A DNA stretch of 64,000 bases. It comes from Cryptomeria japonica (Eukaryota; Streptophyta; Pinopsida; Cupressales; Cupressaceae). Below the pieces are notes generated by a model that ran no database searches, was not told the DNA's origin, and saw nothing but the letters and a program-made list of their open reading frames with translations. The translations under genes and the position numbers were made by a program. The stretch spans positions 615,088,755 through 615,152,754 of the forward strand of contig NC_081409.1 of the NCBI RefSeq assembly GCF_030272615.1, written 5' to 3'. Shown here in pieces: positions 1-11,589 of the stretch; the stretch's first letter is position 1; each line of letters starts with the position of its first letter.

Positions 1-390
1 GTGACAGTGTTTTAAAGTAGGTAGATTGTGGAGCATTTTGTAGAGTTTGTTAATCGGATCTACTGCAAATAATTGATTTCTTAGTTCATTTCCTCTTTTT
101 TTTGGCAATGAGCCATTGTAATATGGGCAATGAGCCTCTTTCTGTAATTCCATATAACTAGATATATTGTCTTGAGAGTTAACCCTCTCCATGGTTTTTC
201 CCATTTGGGTTTTCTTCGTATAAAACTATGGTGTCTCTTTTTTGGATGTGTATGTTATGCTCTTTATTTCAATTGGTCATTTTACTTTCTGCTAAAGAAT
301 ATCTAAAAAAAGTTTTAGATTATTATCAAAGTATGTTTTGCTTGGGAATATTGATTCACACCCCCTCTTAGTATTCCAGTCTATTCAACA
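1..390 (+). repeat. 5' LTR of element 1, 3' portion only
   Basis: This stretch is homologous to about 3625-4080: shared blocks around the GATCTACTGCAAATAATTG region, the TTTTTCCCATTTG motif, and the end at 390. The copy here lacks about 50 bases that the 3' LTR has near 3700-3750. The TTTTTCCC...TTT block followed by a CCCCCTCTTAGTATTC-type end is typical of the U5 side of plant Copia LTRs. Confidence 0.8.
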
Positions 391-406
391 ATTGGTATCA
401 GATCTT
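391..406 (+). other. Primer-binding site of element 1
   Basis: Directly after the LTR comes ATTGGTATCAGATC, one base off the TGGTATCAGAGC complement of plant initiator-methionine tRNA that primes most Copia elements. Confidence 0.8.
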
Positions 407-456
407 GGTCCCTTGATGCCAGGTTAACTTCTTGATGAAGATCTTGATTTTAATAG

Positions 457-911
457 ATGGTTCCTATGGATCAGGATAGTGAATTTTACCTGGATGAAGA
501 ATTGAAGACAACCCTTGAAGATCTAGAGAGTGTGGAATCTAAGAATGAAGACTTGAAAGATAATGTTAAGGTAGTAAATGAATGTGTGAAGAATCTGAGG
601 GATCAGATTTGAAAATTCAAAGAAAGGCATGGAGAAGTTAACCAAAAATTGAAGCAAGTGAATGAGATTATTTTAAATCTAAAGTTGCAGGTTGAAGAAA
701 GTAGGAAATTTGAAGAAATCTTTGAAGGATATAAAGAAAATGTGAAGTTGGATCAAGAGTTATTGAAGATGAAGTTAAAAGCTAAAGTACTGAAACCAGT
801 GCATTATTCGACAAACTATTATCCATGCAAAAATATCATAAGGATAAGGAAGGATTAGGCTTCTTTGGTAAATGTTTGAATAACAAAGGTAAAGGAAATG
901 AAAAGATGTAA
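457..911 (+). pseudogene. Coiled-coil ORF of element 1 (gag-related)
   Basis: The frame opens with ATG at 457, 66 bases after the LTR. It runs through one UGA at about 609, continues open to 858, then shifts frame. It is rich in Glu, Lys and Leu with heptad-like spacing (for example the stretch around KLKQVNEIILNLKLQVEE), so a long coiled coil is likely. After the shift near 800 the alternative frame reads a segment like STKLLSMQ...KDKEGLGF, a pattern that I recall downstream of the gag coiled coil in some plant Copia polyproteins. No zinc knuckle is seen. The role is inferred to be structural (particle assembly); the copy is broken. Confidence 0.5.
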
Positions 912-1001
912 GTTGAGAAGAAACCTAGAGATTCAACCAAAGTCTGGAATCTTGAACCTGTTTTAAACAGGCCTCTAGTTTGACATCATGGGTGATCAAT
1001 G

Positions 1002-1087
1002 GGCATTAATAATTGACACTATCATTGATCGTGTTATTATTTTCGGCATTAATAATTGACACTATCATCGATCGTGTTATTATTTTC
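1002..1087. repeat. 43-bp tandem duplication in element 1
   Basis: Two adjacent 43-base units (1002-1044 and 1045-1087) begin GGCATTAATAATTGACAC and differ at about one base. They sit just before a TATA-like stretch (TTATAAAATCTATTTAAGG, near 1088-1107) and about 130 bases upstream of the next ORF. Confidence 0.8.
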
Positions 1088-1223
1088 TTATAAAATCTAT
1101 TTAAGGATCATAGAAGGATCCACTTCAACAATTGCAGTATATATTGCTCATTAAATGGTTAACGAAGGTAAAAAAATTGATTTGTGCAAATTATTGTGAA
1201 CACACCTAGCAGAAAGCATTAAG

Positions 1224-1729
1224 ATGACAAAAGGTAAGGGATATTCATTTTGTTTTGGTTCTTTGATTGTATGTTTGATGATTTATTTCACAAAATCTTT
1301 ACCATTGAAGGAAAACATAGTATGGAATCATACGTATTTATTGGAAAGCAAATTTTCATATATCTAGCTTGTTTTGATCATAGACATCGGTCATGTGAAA
1401 ATCACTTCATAAATCTTCAAAAGAAGCAATTCTCTGGTCTGGTTCCTGATAGTATCAATGCTCTTGAGGAGAGTCCCTCCTCCAATAGTAGAAGTTTGAA
1501 AATAAAAGTTATCGCATCTCCTCCAAATTTGATGAAGAAAATGAAAGGTGAAGAAGAAAAAGAAATCATTTCCCTTGATGATCCGGAACCATCTTCAGAG
1601 GCTAAGGGAAAGTTAGCTTTGGCTAAAAGCAATAAAGAGGAAGACGACCCTTGTAATGCTGAGAATATTTTGAGTATGCTTAAGGAAGTAGATGGGATAA
1701 AAAATATTGGAGACTTGTATCTCGAGTGA
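1224..1729 (+). pseudogene. Unrecognised ORF of element 1
   Basis: Two overlapping frames are open here. From ATG 1224 a hydrophobic N-terminal stretch (FCFGSLIVCLMIYF) suggests a membrane-like or buried segment. In another frame, 1250-1729 codes 159 residues whose second half is acidic and lysine-rich (EEEKEIISLDDPEPSSEAKG). A frameshift near 1370 probably joins them into one ancestral protein. I do not recognise a family. The sequence after the stop at 1727-1729 stays protein-like with scattered stops to about 2430, so the original protein may have been longer. It might be a captured host gene or an element-specific extra ORF. Confidence 0.4.
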
Positions 1730-2626
1730 CCCTCTTATGGTTAGGATCATATTGAAGAATTTTTAGTTGACCACTTGGTCTAGAACAATAATAATTTTAG
1801 TGATCTTCCAAGCATCTTTCCATATGTTCTTTGTGAAGTGCTTAAGGATAATTTGAAGAAGCCTCTTTAGGAAGAAACTATTGTAGAAGACGAAAAAAGA
1901 TGTTTAGAATGATATAGAAAAAAAATGTGCATATGCTCATAAGAGACTATCACAAGACATTAAGAATATGTTGGATTGTGTTGTAGAAGTAGGAAAAGTA
2001 TACAAATATTGCCTCTTTTGGCTGGCAACTATTGAAAATTTCAAGGATAAGATTGACTAATCTAAGTTAATTTCCATGGGAAAGTCATTTGATATCTTAA
2101 ATGATGCAGATGGTGAACAAAGGAAGAAAATCAGATCTCTACAGTCAGAGCTTATATTTTATTAGAGTCAAAAATAATATGTGGTGAATATGTTCTTGAA
2201 GGTGAAAGAGATTGTTGAGGCTAGATCAGAACATCTTTTTGATCTCCTTATTGAAGTTGATAAATGTGTGTGAAACCCTATTGTTCTCGGTTCTCTACCA
2301 AAAATAGTTGATGACATAATCAAGAATGATACTTTGAGTTGGGGACTTCATTTGGCTATAAACTCTTGGAAGACTTTCTAGCCTAAGTTGAAGGAGAAAT
2401 ATAAGAGAATCATTTAGAAGAATAAGTGAAGCAATATTTATTTTGCAATACAAATTTTATTTTGGTAACCTTTTTGTTGTTGTTACTCTTTGTCCTTGAT
2501 GTCAAAGGGGGAGAAATATTGAGTATCAGGGAGAAATTTTGAATATCAATATTGAGTTAAAGGAGAAATAAGGAAGCCATATCTAAGGGGGGGTTTGACA
2601 AGTTTTGATTAAAATATTTTACCATC
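1730..2626 (+). other. Degenerate 3' internal region of element 1
   Basis: There is no intact ORF. Fragments in the plus frames remain Lys/Glu-rich with stops and look like a decayed continuation of the upstream ORF. From about 2495 there are repeated GGGGGAGAAAT-type purine tracts and a 'tgtccttgatgtcaaaggggg' type phrase, a common non-coding motif ahead of the polypurine tract of plant Copia elements. Confidence 0.4.
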
Positions 2627-2643
2627 AATGAAAAGGGGGATAT
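2627..2643 (+). other. Polypurine tract of element 1
   Basis: AATGAAAAGGGGGATAT lies immediately before the TGTTAGC start of the 3' LTR, the expected place for plus-strand priming. Confidence 0.7.
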
Positions 2644-4080
2644 TGTTAGCAATACTTGTCATTAGTTGTCATTGATGTCAAACTTGGTGATCCAGATTGC
2701 TCTGGATGCATTGCAGAGCAGTGGAAGATAGGTATGTATGTTGTATTACAGAGCAGTACAAGATAGGTATGTATGTTGTATTGTAGAGTAGTGGAAGATA
2801 GGTATGTATGATGTATTACAAGACAATAAGAAAAAGATGTAGGTTACAGATGGTAGAGTTTATATGTTGTTGATATGTCTCATACATGTTTATTGCTCCT
2901 GAAATATCTTTTGAGGATACTTCTATCTTGATAAGAAATATTTGGTTTTGGCAATCAGTTTTTTGTGCTCTAGTTCTGCATGTAGTGATGTAGTTCAGAA
3001 ATGCAATCCTTTGCATTTGGGTCTTGATGCAGATATGGTAGTACAATTTTTGATATGATTGTTTTTATCAATTGAGATTGTTGTATTCATGTTTTTGGCA
3101 TTGTGGAAGTCATGCTCTGGATTTCGTACTCCTGAAGTATATTTGGTTATGCTGTATTGAGCAGATCTTCATGCTCTGGTTTCCTCTAGTTTCTTGATTT
3201 CTAATGATAAGTTGTTGATAATTAGTTGTTCATGTCTTTAACCTCATAATACTAAGTTGGATCGTGATCATAATGCTATGATAGCATGTTAGTGCGAAAT
3301 TTCAAGGATGGGCTTATTCTGCGTTGGGATGACCTTGAGAGACTATGTTAACATTTAGCTCTAGTGATTGTACCATGTGATTTGACTGTTGAAAGTATCA
3401 TTTGGGAAAATATTATTAAGGCCAACTTGATGAATATTCTTATTGTTGTACTCATATATATACATGATCATAGTATGCCTAAGATATATGAAGGAAAGAT
3501 AAGTTTGGTATAAAGTGAGAGGTAAATGAGGAATGCGAGTATTTGTTTTAGATATTTTGGATTGAAGGTATTGTGATGAACTAAGTGAAGATAAAGGTGG
3601 TAAGAAACAAAATAGTTGATCTTGTGCGACGGTGTTTTGGAGCAAGCAGATTGCGGAGTATTTTGCAAAGTTTTTTAACTGATCTACTACAAATAATTGG
3701 TGTGTTGTTTCAACTTAATTGGAATTGATTCCATGCATATGTAGATGAAAATTTCTTAGTTCATTTCCTTTCTTTCTTGCAGTTTTCCATTGTAATCTGG
3801 GTAGTGAGCCCTTCGACAATGAGCCTCATTCTCTAATTTTATATATCTAGTTGTATTATCTTGAGAGTTAACCCTCTCTTTGGTTTTTCCCATTTGATTT
3901 TTCCATGTATAAAAATATGATGTCTCTCTTTTGGATATTTATGTTGTGATGTTTGTTTCAATTGGTCATTTCACTTCATGCTAAAGAAGATCTAAGAAAA
4001 GTTTCAGATTATTATCAGATTATGTTTTGTATTTGGGAATACTGATTCAACCCCCTCTCAATATTCTAGTTTGTTCAACA
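2644..4080 (+). repeat. 3' LTR of element 1 (1437 bp)
   Basis: Starts TGTTAGCAATACTTGTC and ends TTGTTCAACA. The 3' third matches the truncated 5' LTR at 1-390. The copies differ at many sites and by an indel of about 50 bases, so the insertion is old. The U5-type TTTTTCCCATTTGATTTTTCC block is near 3885-3905. Confidence 0.8.
2708..2812. repeat. 35-bp tandem repeat, three copies, in the LTR of element 1
   Basis: Units at 2708-2742, 2743-2777 and 2778-2812 share the core AGATAGGTATGTATG and a GAGCAGT-type head, with a few substitutions each. A degraded fourth head follows at 2813. Confidence 0.85.
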
Positions 4081-4768
4081 AATAGATTAGTATATAATGA
4101 TACCATCTAAGGGTTGCATCCCTAAGTTTATATATAAGTAGAAGAGGATATAATAGAGAAGGATGGAGATAGACATTATATAGAAACATAGAGATATAAG
4201 GAATGTACTTTTTACATTGAAATATTAATATAAGAGATCTAATTATTAGCCTAATTTTGTGTATGATATTTTCTTTTTGATTAAGGAACTAGATTGAATT
4301 CAGAATACATCTATTTGCCACCTTAATAGGACCGAGTCTACGGTTATAGAACACGACTAACGTAAATCCTTTGGGAATAAAAATCTGATCTATCTCCTTC
4401 ATATTTCTTGCTAACACTAAGTATCGACAAGTTGGAATGTTTGGGTTGAGTAAAGTGCTTAACATTATAGATTTTTAAGAAAACTCATACTTCTATCCCA
4501 ATGGTAAGATAATCTAAGGAAATGTAACATAAAGGAGGCCCAACACACTATGATGTAGTATGGTGAAGTTAATCAGTGTTTTAGGCTAGCTCCTTCTCCC
4601 CTCCTCTACACAGATCATTGAGAAGAGGCTCAAAATTTCAAATGTAAACCTTAACATTCATTAAGGTTTTTAGAATAAAAATACATGAATACTCTTGATT
4701 CTTTATAGGAGTAATTATAATGATGTTATTATTGTACTTAGTGGGATGAATACAAGTGAGGGCCTATG
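4081..4768. other. Unassigned AT-rich sequence between two elements
   Basis: There is no supported ORF. The texture, with stretches such as AGAAGAGGATATAATAGAGAAGG, resembles decayed LTR sequence, but I could not define ends or a primer site. Confidence 0.4.
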
Positions 4769-4793
4769 TGTTGAACACACCTTTGGACCGAGA

Positions 4794-5524
4794 TGTTGGG
4801 AAATAAGGTGTTTTACAATTTGCATAATAATGTTTATAATTGTAATGTTTTATTTATTATCTGATGTTGCACATGGATGTGTAACATGTAGAGATTACTT
4901 TAGAATATTCTCGGGGCCATTGTGATGTTGTATTGTAACATTGTAATATTATATTATAATTATTTAATATTTTGGAAAGATATTTAAAAAGAGAAAACTT
5001 AGTACCCAATATTAAATGTGGGGTCAAGGATTAGTTGTGAGAAAATGATTTTTAGGCACATTATTTTACTTAAATACTTCTAGTTGTTTTTGTGTGAGCT
5101 TTTGTTAATAAAAGTAAGCACATGTTTAGTGGTTAAGGTTGGCTGGTGGTTTGGGTTGTCATTATATTAAGTCCTTTGGAGGATTGCATTTGTGGAGCAT
5201 GGTATGGGATGTGCAGATTCATGCTTGGACACATGGGAATGCATTGGAGGGCTTTATGGTTTGATAATATTCATTGTAACTTTGTAAGTGCTTTATATTG
5301 CTTCATTGTTGACTAATATGATGTACTATGGATGCTTTTGGGGGATGTGTTTTGTTTTTTCCCTCTTGAGGGTTATCCCAAGGTATATCTCATGTTATCT
5401 TGTGGCTTTTCTATTTGATATTTGTATTATGGTGATTTTGTAATCTTGTATGCATGATTTTCTTTCATGGGTTATCTAGGAAATTGATTATTTAAATATG
5501 GGTTAAATGCATTATTTCCTAACA
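4794..5524 (+). mobile_element. Solo LTR (731 bp) in the Copia A 3' LTR
   Basis: Begins TGTTGGGAAATAAGG and ends GCATTATTTCCTAACA, so the ends are mutual inverted complements. The flanks are CGAGA (4789-4793) and TGAGA (5525-5529), 4 of 5 matching. Near the 3' end lies a TTTTTCCCTCTTGAGGG...TATCCCAAGG block typical of plant Copia U5. There are no internal domains, so it is a product of LTR-LTR recombination or a very short element. Confidence 0.65.
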
Positions 5525-6904
5525 TGAGAGGGTGGGGGTGAATTAGTTTGGACCTAATACTTGAACTTTATTACTTAATGCACAAAATATTTAACCTTAT
5601 TCTTATCAACAACATTGAAAGATATAACAATGGAACACCATGCATAAGAAAACACCAAATTAACGTCAAAAACCTAAACACGGAAAACCACAATGAGAGT
5701 CAACTCATAATAGTAAAAATGATTGCAATATAGTTTTATGCTCTCTGCTAAGGAAACACATTGTTCACTACTGGACTTGCAAGCTATAGTGCACAACCCT
5801 AGGGAAAGATAAAAAGCTTGCAATATGAAGATCACTTCTCTAGGGTAAGATGCAATGAATGTATGAATCAATAACAAGTAGGACTTCAACAAATTGTGCC
5901 TTTGATAATCTCTAAACATGAATTTGTCCTTGAATCTTTGTCTCAAGCTACTGACTCCACAAAAATTACCACATATTGATTTTGTCACAACTAAGTTTTT
6001 CATGTGATATAATCATGTAGGCACAATGGACATTTGATCCACACACACATATATAGTCACACACTCACTTACACCCTCAACATCAATTTGATCTTCTATA
6101 TATATCATCTTCTTCATTGAAAAGATCAATTAGGTCACCCAAAATAGAGGAATACATAGGTCATATCAAGTTGATGACTAAAACATAGTTGTGGTAAAAT
6201 TAGTATAATATAGGAGATAGAGAGGACCTAAAACATCTTAACACTTCTTTCTGAGTAGTTAGGAACAATTCACATGCTATCAATCATCCTGGAAAGGTTA
6301 GCAACAAGTTAATGTGTAGATACACCAAGAAACACGTCAAGAGTTAGCCCAAAACATATCTTCTAGATGAAAAAGGCCAATGTGGGTCCTCATAGGCTAA
6401 GGTAGGACCTATAATCAATGGAACACAAAAATCTAAGTGGATACATCCAAGGATTCACCACATGCAAAGGAATAACACCAGTTAACCCAACCAAATCAGT
6501 TACACTTAAACATAGGTTCCAATAACAATGCACCATGAAATAGTCCATTTGACATCATGTAGAGCACACTAGGACTTTGCATGAATATTGAGCAATATTC
6601 TCAAATCGTTCCTTTACTTATGTACTTCAAGATCATACTAGCACAACATAATCAATACTAAACTCTTCACAATGGAAAGTCAATCAAACATTGAATACAA
6701 TATCATTACTTGCAAATCACAACATCATTTGATAATTGAATTGAGACACAACACAAAAATTTTAAACATGTCTTCTAAGCCACAACCCAAGAGACATAAA
6801 TTTAGAGAAATGCAAAGCATTTCCCAGAATGCTACTAATAGAGAACTATATTTTTAGCCAACAATAATTACTAACTATACTAGCTGCAACACCAAGGACA
6901 TAAA

Positions 6905-8124
6905 TGTTGGCTATTTGGTGGAATTGATTATGTGTTGCATTGATGTTTTGTCATTGATGCCAACACTAGTTGTTTGGATGCTTTACCGACACCCTTCTGG
7001 TCTCGGTAGGTTGAGTAGTTTCTAGTTAACTTGGATCCGACATGATCCAGTAGGCTCCAATATAGTTTGGTGATGAGATTAGCTTGTTCATGATACTCAT
7101 GCTCATATTTGGTCAGTTGGTTTTGGTCTGATGATTGGATGCTATCCTGCTTGCTTAGAAGCTTGGTTTCTGGTTCTGGTGAGGGTTTCACTGGCAGAGC
7201 TTTTTGTAAAGATCTTCGATGAATTGCATAAGTGGTTTTGGTGTAGATTTTGGTGGAGTTTTAGGATGCTGTTGATGATCATGTTAAAGACTTGGCAGAT
7301 GGAGATCATTGGTGAAGCGTGTGGACCTATATTGGGTCCTGGTTGATCTAGGTTATGGACTGGCTTCAATGTAACATGTGGATTGGACCTATTGATGTAT
7401 TTTTGGGATGTCTTATGTATTAGATATTATTTTTTTGTTCTAAGGCTGACATGGTTTGTAATTATGTAATTGGTTTATTGTCTGGTGGCCGACCTGATTG
7501 TTTATGGTCGAGGGTTTGTATATATAGATGTAAGATCTCATTGTAGATCATCATGGTTATTGTTAGATGTCATGGTCAAGGAATGTAATGTGCGAATAAT
7601 GTAATATCATTCAGGAAGAGGAGTTGGTCGATCATTGGAGATTGAATTGGGTTTATGTAAGAGGAGTTAGTCTTCCGGTATTGAGCTTAACTAGAACTGT
7701 ACTCAGGCATAGGAGATGCTATCTTTTGCAATTCAACACTTCTCCAGATCGTAGTCTGGATTTATATGTAGTCAATGAGGCTCCTTTTGTGATGAGTAGT
7801 GCACTCTAGGCTGTTGGCCTTCCTGCAAGTGCAGGCCCCTCAATTGTAATTCATAAAATTACTACAAAAGTATCATCTGAGTATGGGTAGGCTTCCCACC
7901 GTGGTTTTTCCCTTTATTGGGTTTTCCACATATAAATCTTGGTGTTATTTGGATGTTTTTTATTTTGTGATTATTTTTTATGCTTAATTGGATCAACTGC
8001 TATTCTGGTATTAATGTTTTGGGTTTCGATATTAAAGTTTAAATTGCTAATGGTTCTGGTAATTTGTGACAACTGATTCACCCCCCCCTCTTAGTTGTCT
8101 TTCGGTTATTTTAACTGTCTAACA
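6905..8124 (+). mobile_element. Solo LTR (1220 bp) with perfect ATAAA target duplication
   Basis: Starts TGTTGGCTATTTGG and ends AACTGTCTAACA. It is flanked by ATAAA on both sides (6900-6904 and 8125-8129). The start closely resembles the Copia B LTR (shared GAATTGATTATGTGT and CATTGATG phrases), so it belongs to a related family. A GTGGTTTTTCCCTTTATTGG block near 7910 and a CCCCCCCTCTTAGTTG stretch near the end mark U5. There is no internal coding region. Confidence 0.85.
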
Positions 8125-8491
8125 ATAAAAAGATAGGAGTGAAATGTCCATAGAGAATAAACATTGTATTTGTCTACAAGATCATATCTAAAAATGTGGA
8201 GGAATGCAAATAATTCTTTTGGGCATGCATCAATACATACTTCTTATACCAATTTCCTCCATCAAGCTTCCAAGGACCAAACTGTCTCGAAAACATCACC
8301 TTCTCCTTTAATACATCATCCTCATTATACTATCATGCATCTAATCCTAATCTTAATATCTCAACCTATCTAAACATCAACATATCATCACTACCATCAA
8401 CATTATCAACAATATCAATACAACCAACTAAGTGTAGACATCAAACATCAAGGAGGCTGACATACATAGACCAACTAAAACCAATATCCAT

Positions 8492-8526
8492 TTGTTCATC
8501 TCATCATCTCATCATCTCATCATCAG
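8492..8526. repeat. CATCAT/CATCTCAT microsatellite
   Basis: Short simple repeat of CATCTCAT-like units within the AT-rich LTR body of Copia A. Confidence 0.8.
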
Positions 8527-8724
8527 TGATCTACTGAACCTCACATCCTTAATTATCTATTCAACTAGTCATATAGTTACTCATGTTAGTTACATCACTA
8601 CTACCAACAAACACTACAACAACACTTTATTCAACCAATCATATCATGAATGACCAAAATAATAAAGGACAACATACATTGTTAGACATCAGGTTGACAT
8701 CAATGACGAAACATATTTCCAATA

Positions 8725-8741
8725 ATATCCCACTTTGTCAT
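8725..8741 (-). other. Polypurine tract of Copia A
   Basis: On the minus strand a purine run (CAAAGTGGGATAT) precedes the LTR start, parallel to CAAAGGGAGATAT in Copia C. An interrupting T shows decay. Confidence 0.5.
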
Positions 8742-9049
8742 TGATGGCAACGCTACGCAATGGTATGTTCTCTCCTTATCTATATTTTCTCGCATTTCAT
8801 CAATATTTATTTCACAATATCTCTCCTCCTTTGAAATCAAGGACAAAGGGTGCATATATTCACTTGATTCTAAATTCAGATCCTTTTGAACTACCTCTCT
8901 TTCAATAGCATCTATCCAACCATATGCTCCCCCTGAGAGCAACATCCAACATTAATCCAAGACAACATACATGTCTTTGAATTCTCCCCTTATATAGACA
9001 CACTCATATATGCATCTTAGTTGAAAGGAGGGGAAATAATACCTAGCTT

Positions 9050-10343
9050 CTATCTAAGATATTCAAAGGTATCCTTTGAGAGAGATTTAGTGAATATGTG
9101 TGTAATAGAATCCTTAGTAGGTACATACTCTAATCTAACTTCCTTTTTTGCAACTTTCTCCCTTAAGAAGTGATGTTTAATGAAAATGTGCTTGGTCCTT
9201 GAGTTTACCACTAGATTATTTGAAATATTTATGGCACTAGTATTATCACACATAATAAGAACATTTTAATAATAAATTACCTTAACATCTTTCAATGTAT
9301 GCTTCATCCACATCATCAAAGTGAAACAAGTTGTAGTAGCAATATATTTTGCTTATGTGGTGGATAGGGAAATTGAATCTTGCCTTTTACTGAACCAGGA
9401 GACCAATTAGCCTCCCAAGAAAAATGTACTCCTACTAGTACTTCTTCTTTCATTAGAACATCAAGCCCAATCATTATTATTGTAGGCTTTTAGAGAGAGA
9501 TCACTACCATTTTTGTACCATAAACCACAATTCTAAGTTCTCTTCAAGTATTTGAGCATGCTTTTAATAGCATTATCATGGGATTTCTTAGGATGAGCTT
9601 AATATTTGGCAACCATACATACTATGTGCATAATTTTAGGTCTAGAAGCAATTAATTATAATAATCCATCAATCATAGACCTATATTGGGTCTAATAAAC
9701 TTTCAGAGATTCATCATCCTTGCTCAACTGACAAGTAGTAGCCATGGGGGTACTAACTGGTTTAGCATTCTCCATACTAATATTTTTTAACATCTGCTTA
9801 ACATATATGGATTGAGAGACAAAATTACCATTATCCAATTGAGCAACTTGGAGATCAAGAAATAAAGATAACTAACCAATCATTGACATCTCAAATTCCT
9901 TTTGCATTTCCTCTGCCAACCTCTTACATACCTTTTCATTTCCTCTAAAGATAATATCATCAACATATAAAACAACTATCAACAATTTATCATTCTCAAA
10001 TTTGAAATAGAGATTACTATTTTCAGCTCCTTTCTTGAATCCTTGTTAGAGAAACTACTAATCCAATCTTGCATACCAAGCCCCAAGGGCTTTCGCGAGA
10101 CCATATAATTCTTATTTCAATCTACAGACCATTTTTGGATATTTTTTCCACTAAAAATCATTAGGCTTATCTATACAAAATTCTTCTTCTAATTATCCAT
10201 TCAAGAAGGCTAACTTGACATCCATTTGATACACCTTGAAATCCTTGTGAGTAGCAAAAGATAAAAACATTCTGATTGCCTCCATTCTAGCCACCAGAGC
10301 AATAGTCTCCTCAAACTCAATGCTTTCAACCTAAGAGCATCCC
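9050..10343 (-). pseudogene. Copia A pol, C-terminal half: reverse transcriptase and RNase H
   Basis: The minus strand reads in order: [26 protein letters not shown], a YVDD active-site motif (codons at 9956-9967), SMENAKPVSTPM, the SISLSTT...KYIA block, a CDNTSAINIS block and SKDTFEYLR. These are standard Copia reverse transcriptase and RNase H landmarks. Several in-frame stops and small frameshifts interrupt them; for example the Glu of the STTEA RNase H motif is a stop. The N-terminal part of the same domain lies at 19975-20515, because Copia C inserted between them. It is not functional. Confidence 0.85.
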
Positions 10344-11318
10344 TGTTGAATATCCCAAACAAGTCAGAGGGGGGGTTAGTCAGTTGTACCAATTAAAATC
10401 TTTTACATAATCAACACAAACAAATGCATTAAACAAAACTCTAATAACTTAACCATACAAAGATATAACTATGAAAGAGAACGCACATAAACATAAAGAG
10501 AACGCCAAATATACGTGGAAAAACTAAGGAGGGAAAAACCACGAAGAATATTAATTCTCAATTATGAAACACTTATTAGGGTGACCCAGGTGAAGGTGAT
10601 TTTTACAAAGGGTGGCTCACAGCTAGAATGGTCACTGTAGGTGGGCTCATTGCCCAACTACAACCGCTAGAAAAAGAAGGGCTCACTACTTGAAAGAAGA
10701 AGAAAGAAAAAGAAATAATCGACCATTGAAGCACAACTGCCACAACACTGCAATGCCAGAAGAAACCTTTGGTACCAAAATTCAACATCACACAATCTCA
10801 CAACTCAACCATAACTCTTCACAACCTCACACACATTCAAATAAAATAGATCTTCTTTTACAATCCACTTGCTTCCACCATTTTTCACATTACAACCATC
10901 CTTTATTTATACAGATCTCTTGAATTAAAAATCTCTCCAAGTCAGCCAAAAAACTATTCACTGAAATATAATTTGAAAGAGTTCTATACAAAAAATTCCC
11001 ACGATGGATAGGAATAAGAAGTGGACCATACCACAATGCACAAATATCAATCTCATTATCAGAAACAAAAATAAAGAGAAATTAAAAACACTGCAAACCC
11101 TATCAAACATCATCATCATTGAACAAACTTCCAAATAACAACTTCCAGAACACCAAATCATAAGAATGACATCCCAAAGCAACTTCCAATAACATATCAA
11201 AATCTCATAACTATAACTGCAACATATCAAAAGTGCAGAGCACAAACCCATCATAGAATCAATACATTGACATCAATGACAACCATACTGACATACTATC
11301 AACTTCACATTTGGAACA
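10344..11318 (-). repeat. 3' LTR of Copia C (975 bp)
   Basis: On the minus strand it starts TGTTCCAAATGTGAAG at 11318 and ends GGATATTCAACA at 10344. It shares most of its length with 18888-19974 plus 17413-17459. The complement of a purine tract (ATATCTCCCTTTGTC, 11319-11333) abuts its upper end. Confidence 0.85.
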
Positions 11319-11589
11319 ATATCTCCCTTTGTCATTGATGGAAACATTCATCAATGGAAAACACATATCTCATCTCTCCAGTCTCTCCCTCTTAGAAAAA
11401 TGACTATATTTCTCCCCCTTTAACATAAAAAAAAGGTGAGCAACAACTCAAAACAAGTAACCATCTTCAGATTCCACATAGCTCTCCCTAAGAGGAAGCC
11501 CCAATCATTAGTCTAGTTTGAAATATGCTTGAAGTTACTTAGACTAATGTACTCCAAAATGCAATAGTTCAAACTAGGAAGGGGTAATA

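Larger units (their letters stand above)
1..4080 (+). mobile_element. Element 1: non-autonomous LTR retrotransposon, Copia-type ends, 5' end outside the window
   Basis: Positions 1-390 align with the last part of 3618-4080, and both end in the same TTCAACA terminus, so they are the two LTRs of one element. A primer-binding site follows the first copy and a purine-rich tract precedes the second. Only about 2.25 kb lies between them. I see no reverse transcriptase, integrase or protease there, only a coiled-coil ORF and an unrecognised ORF. The element is therefore either a large deletion derivative or a non-autonomous (LARD-like) family. The sequence after 4080 begins AATAG; the matching left target duplication is outside the window. 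Confidence 0.8.
4769..8724 (-). repeat. 3' LTR of Copia A, containing two solo LTRs
   Basis: The lower end TGTTGAACACACC at 4769 and the following GAGAGGGTGGGGGTGAATTAG block (rejoined across the 4794-5524 insertion) match the LTR end of the related Copia C at 10344. The upper end at 8724 (TTCCAATA, a mutated AACA) is followed by ATATCCCACTTTG, the complement of a polypurine tract and the same layout as Copia C at 11318. Without the two solo LTRs and their duplications it is about 2.0 kb. The left flank is CTATG (4764-4768). The internal sequence 8130-8700 has no ORF and is AT-rich with CATCAT-type microsatellites. Confidence 0.65.

Noticed and set aside
6928-7369. Overlapping ORFs on both strands around 7.1-7.3 kb
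   Set aside because: They lie inside a solo LTR with a perfect target duplication and match no domain; random open frames.
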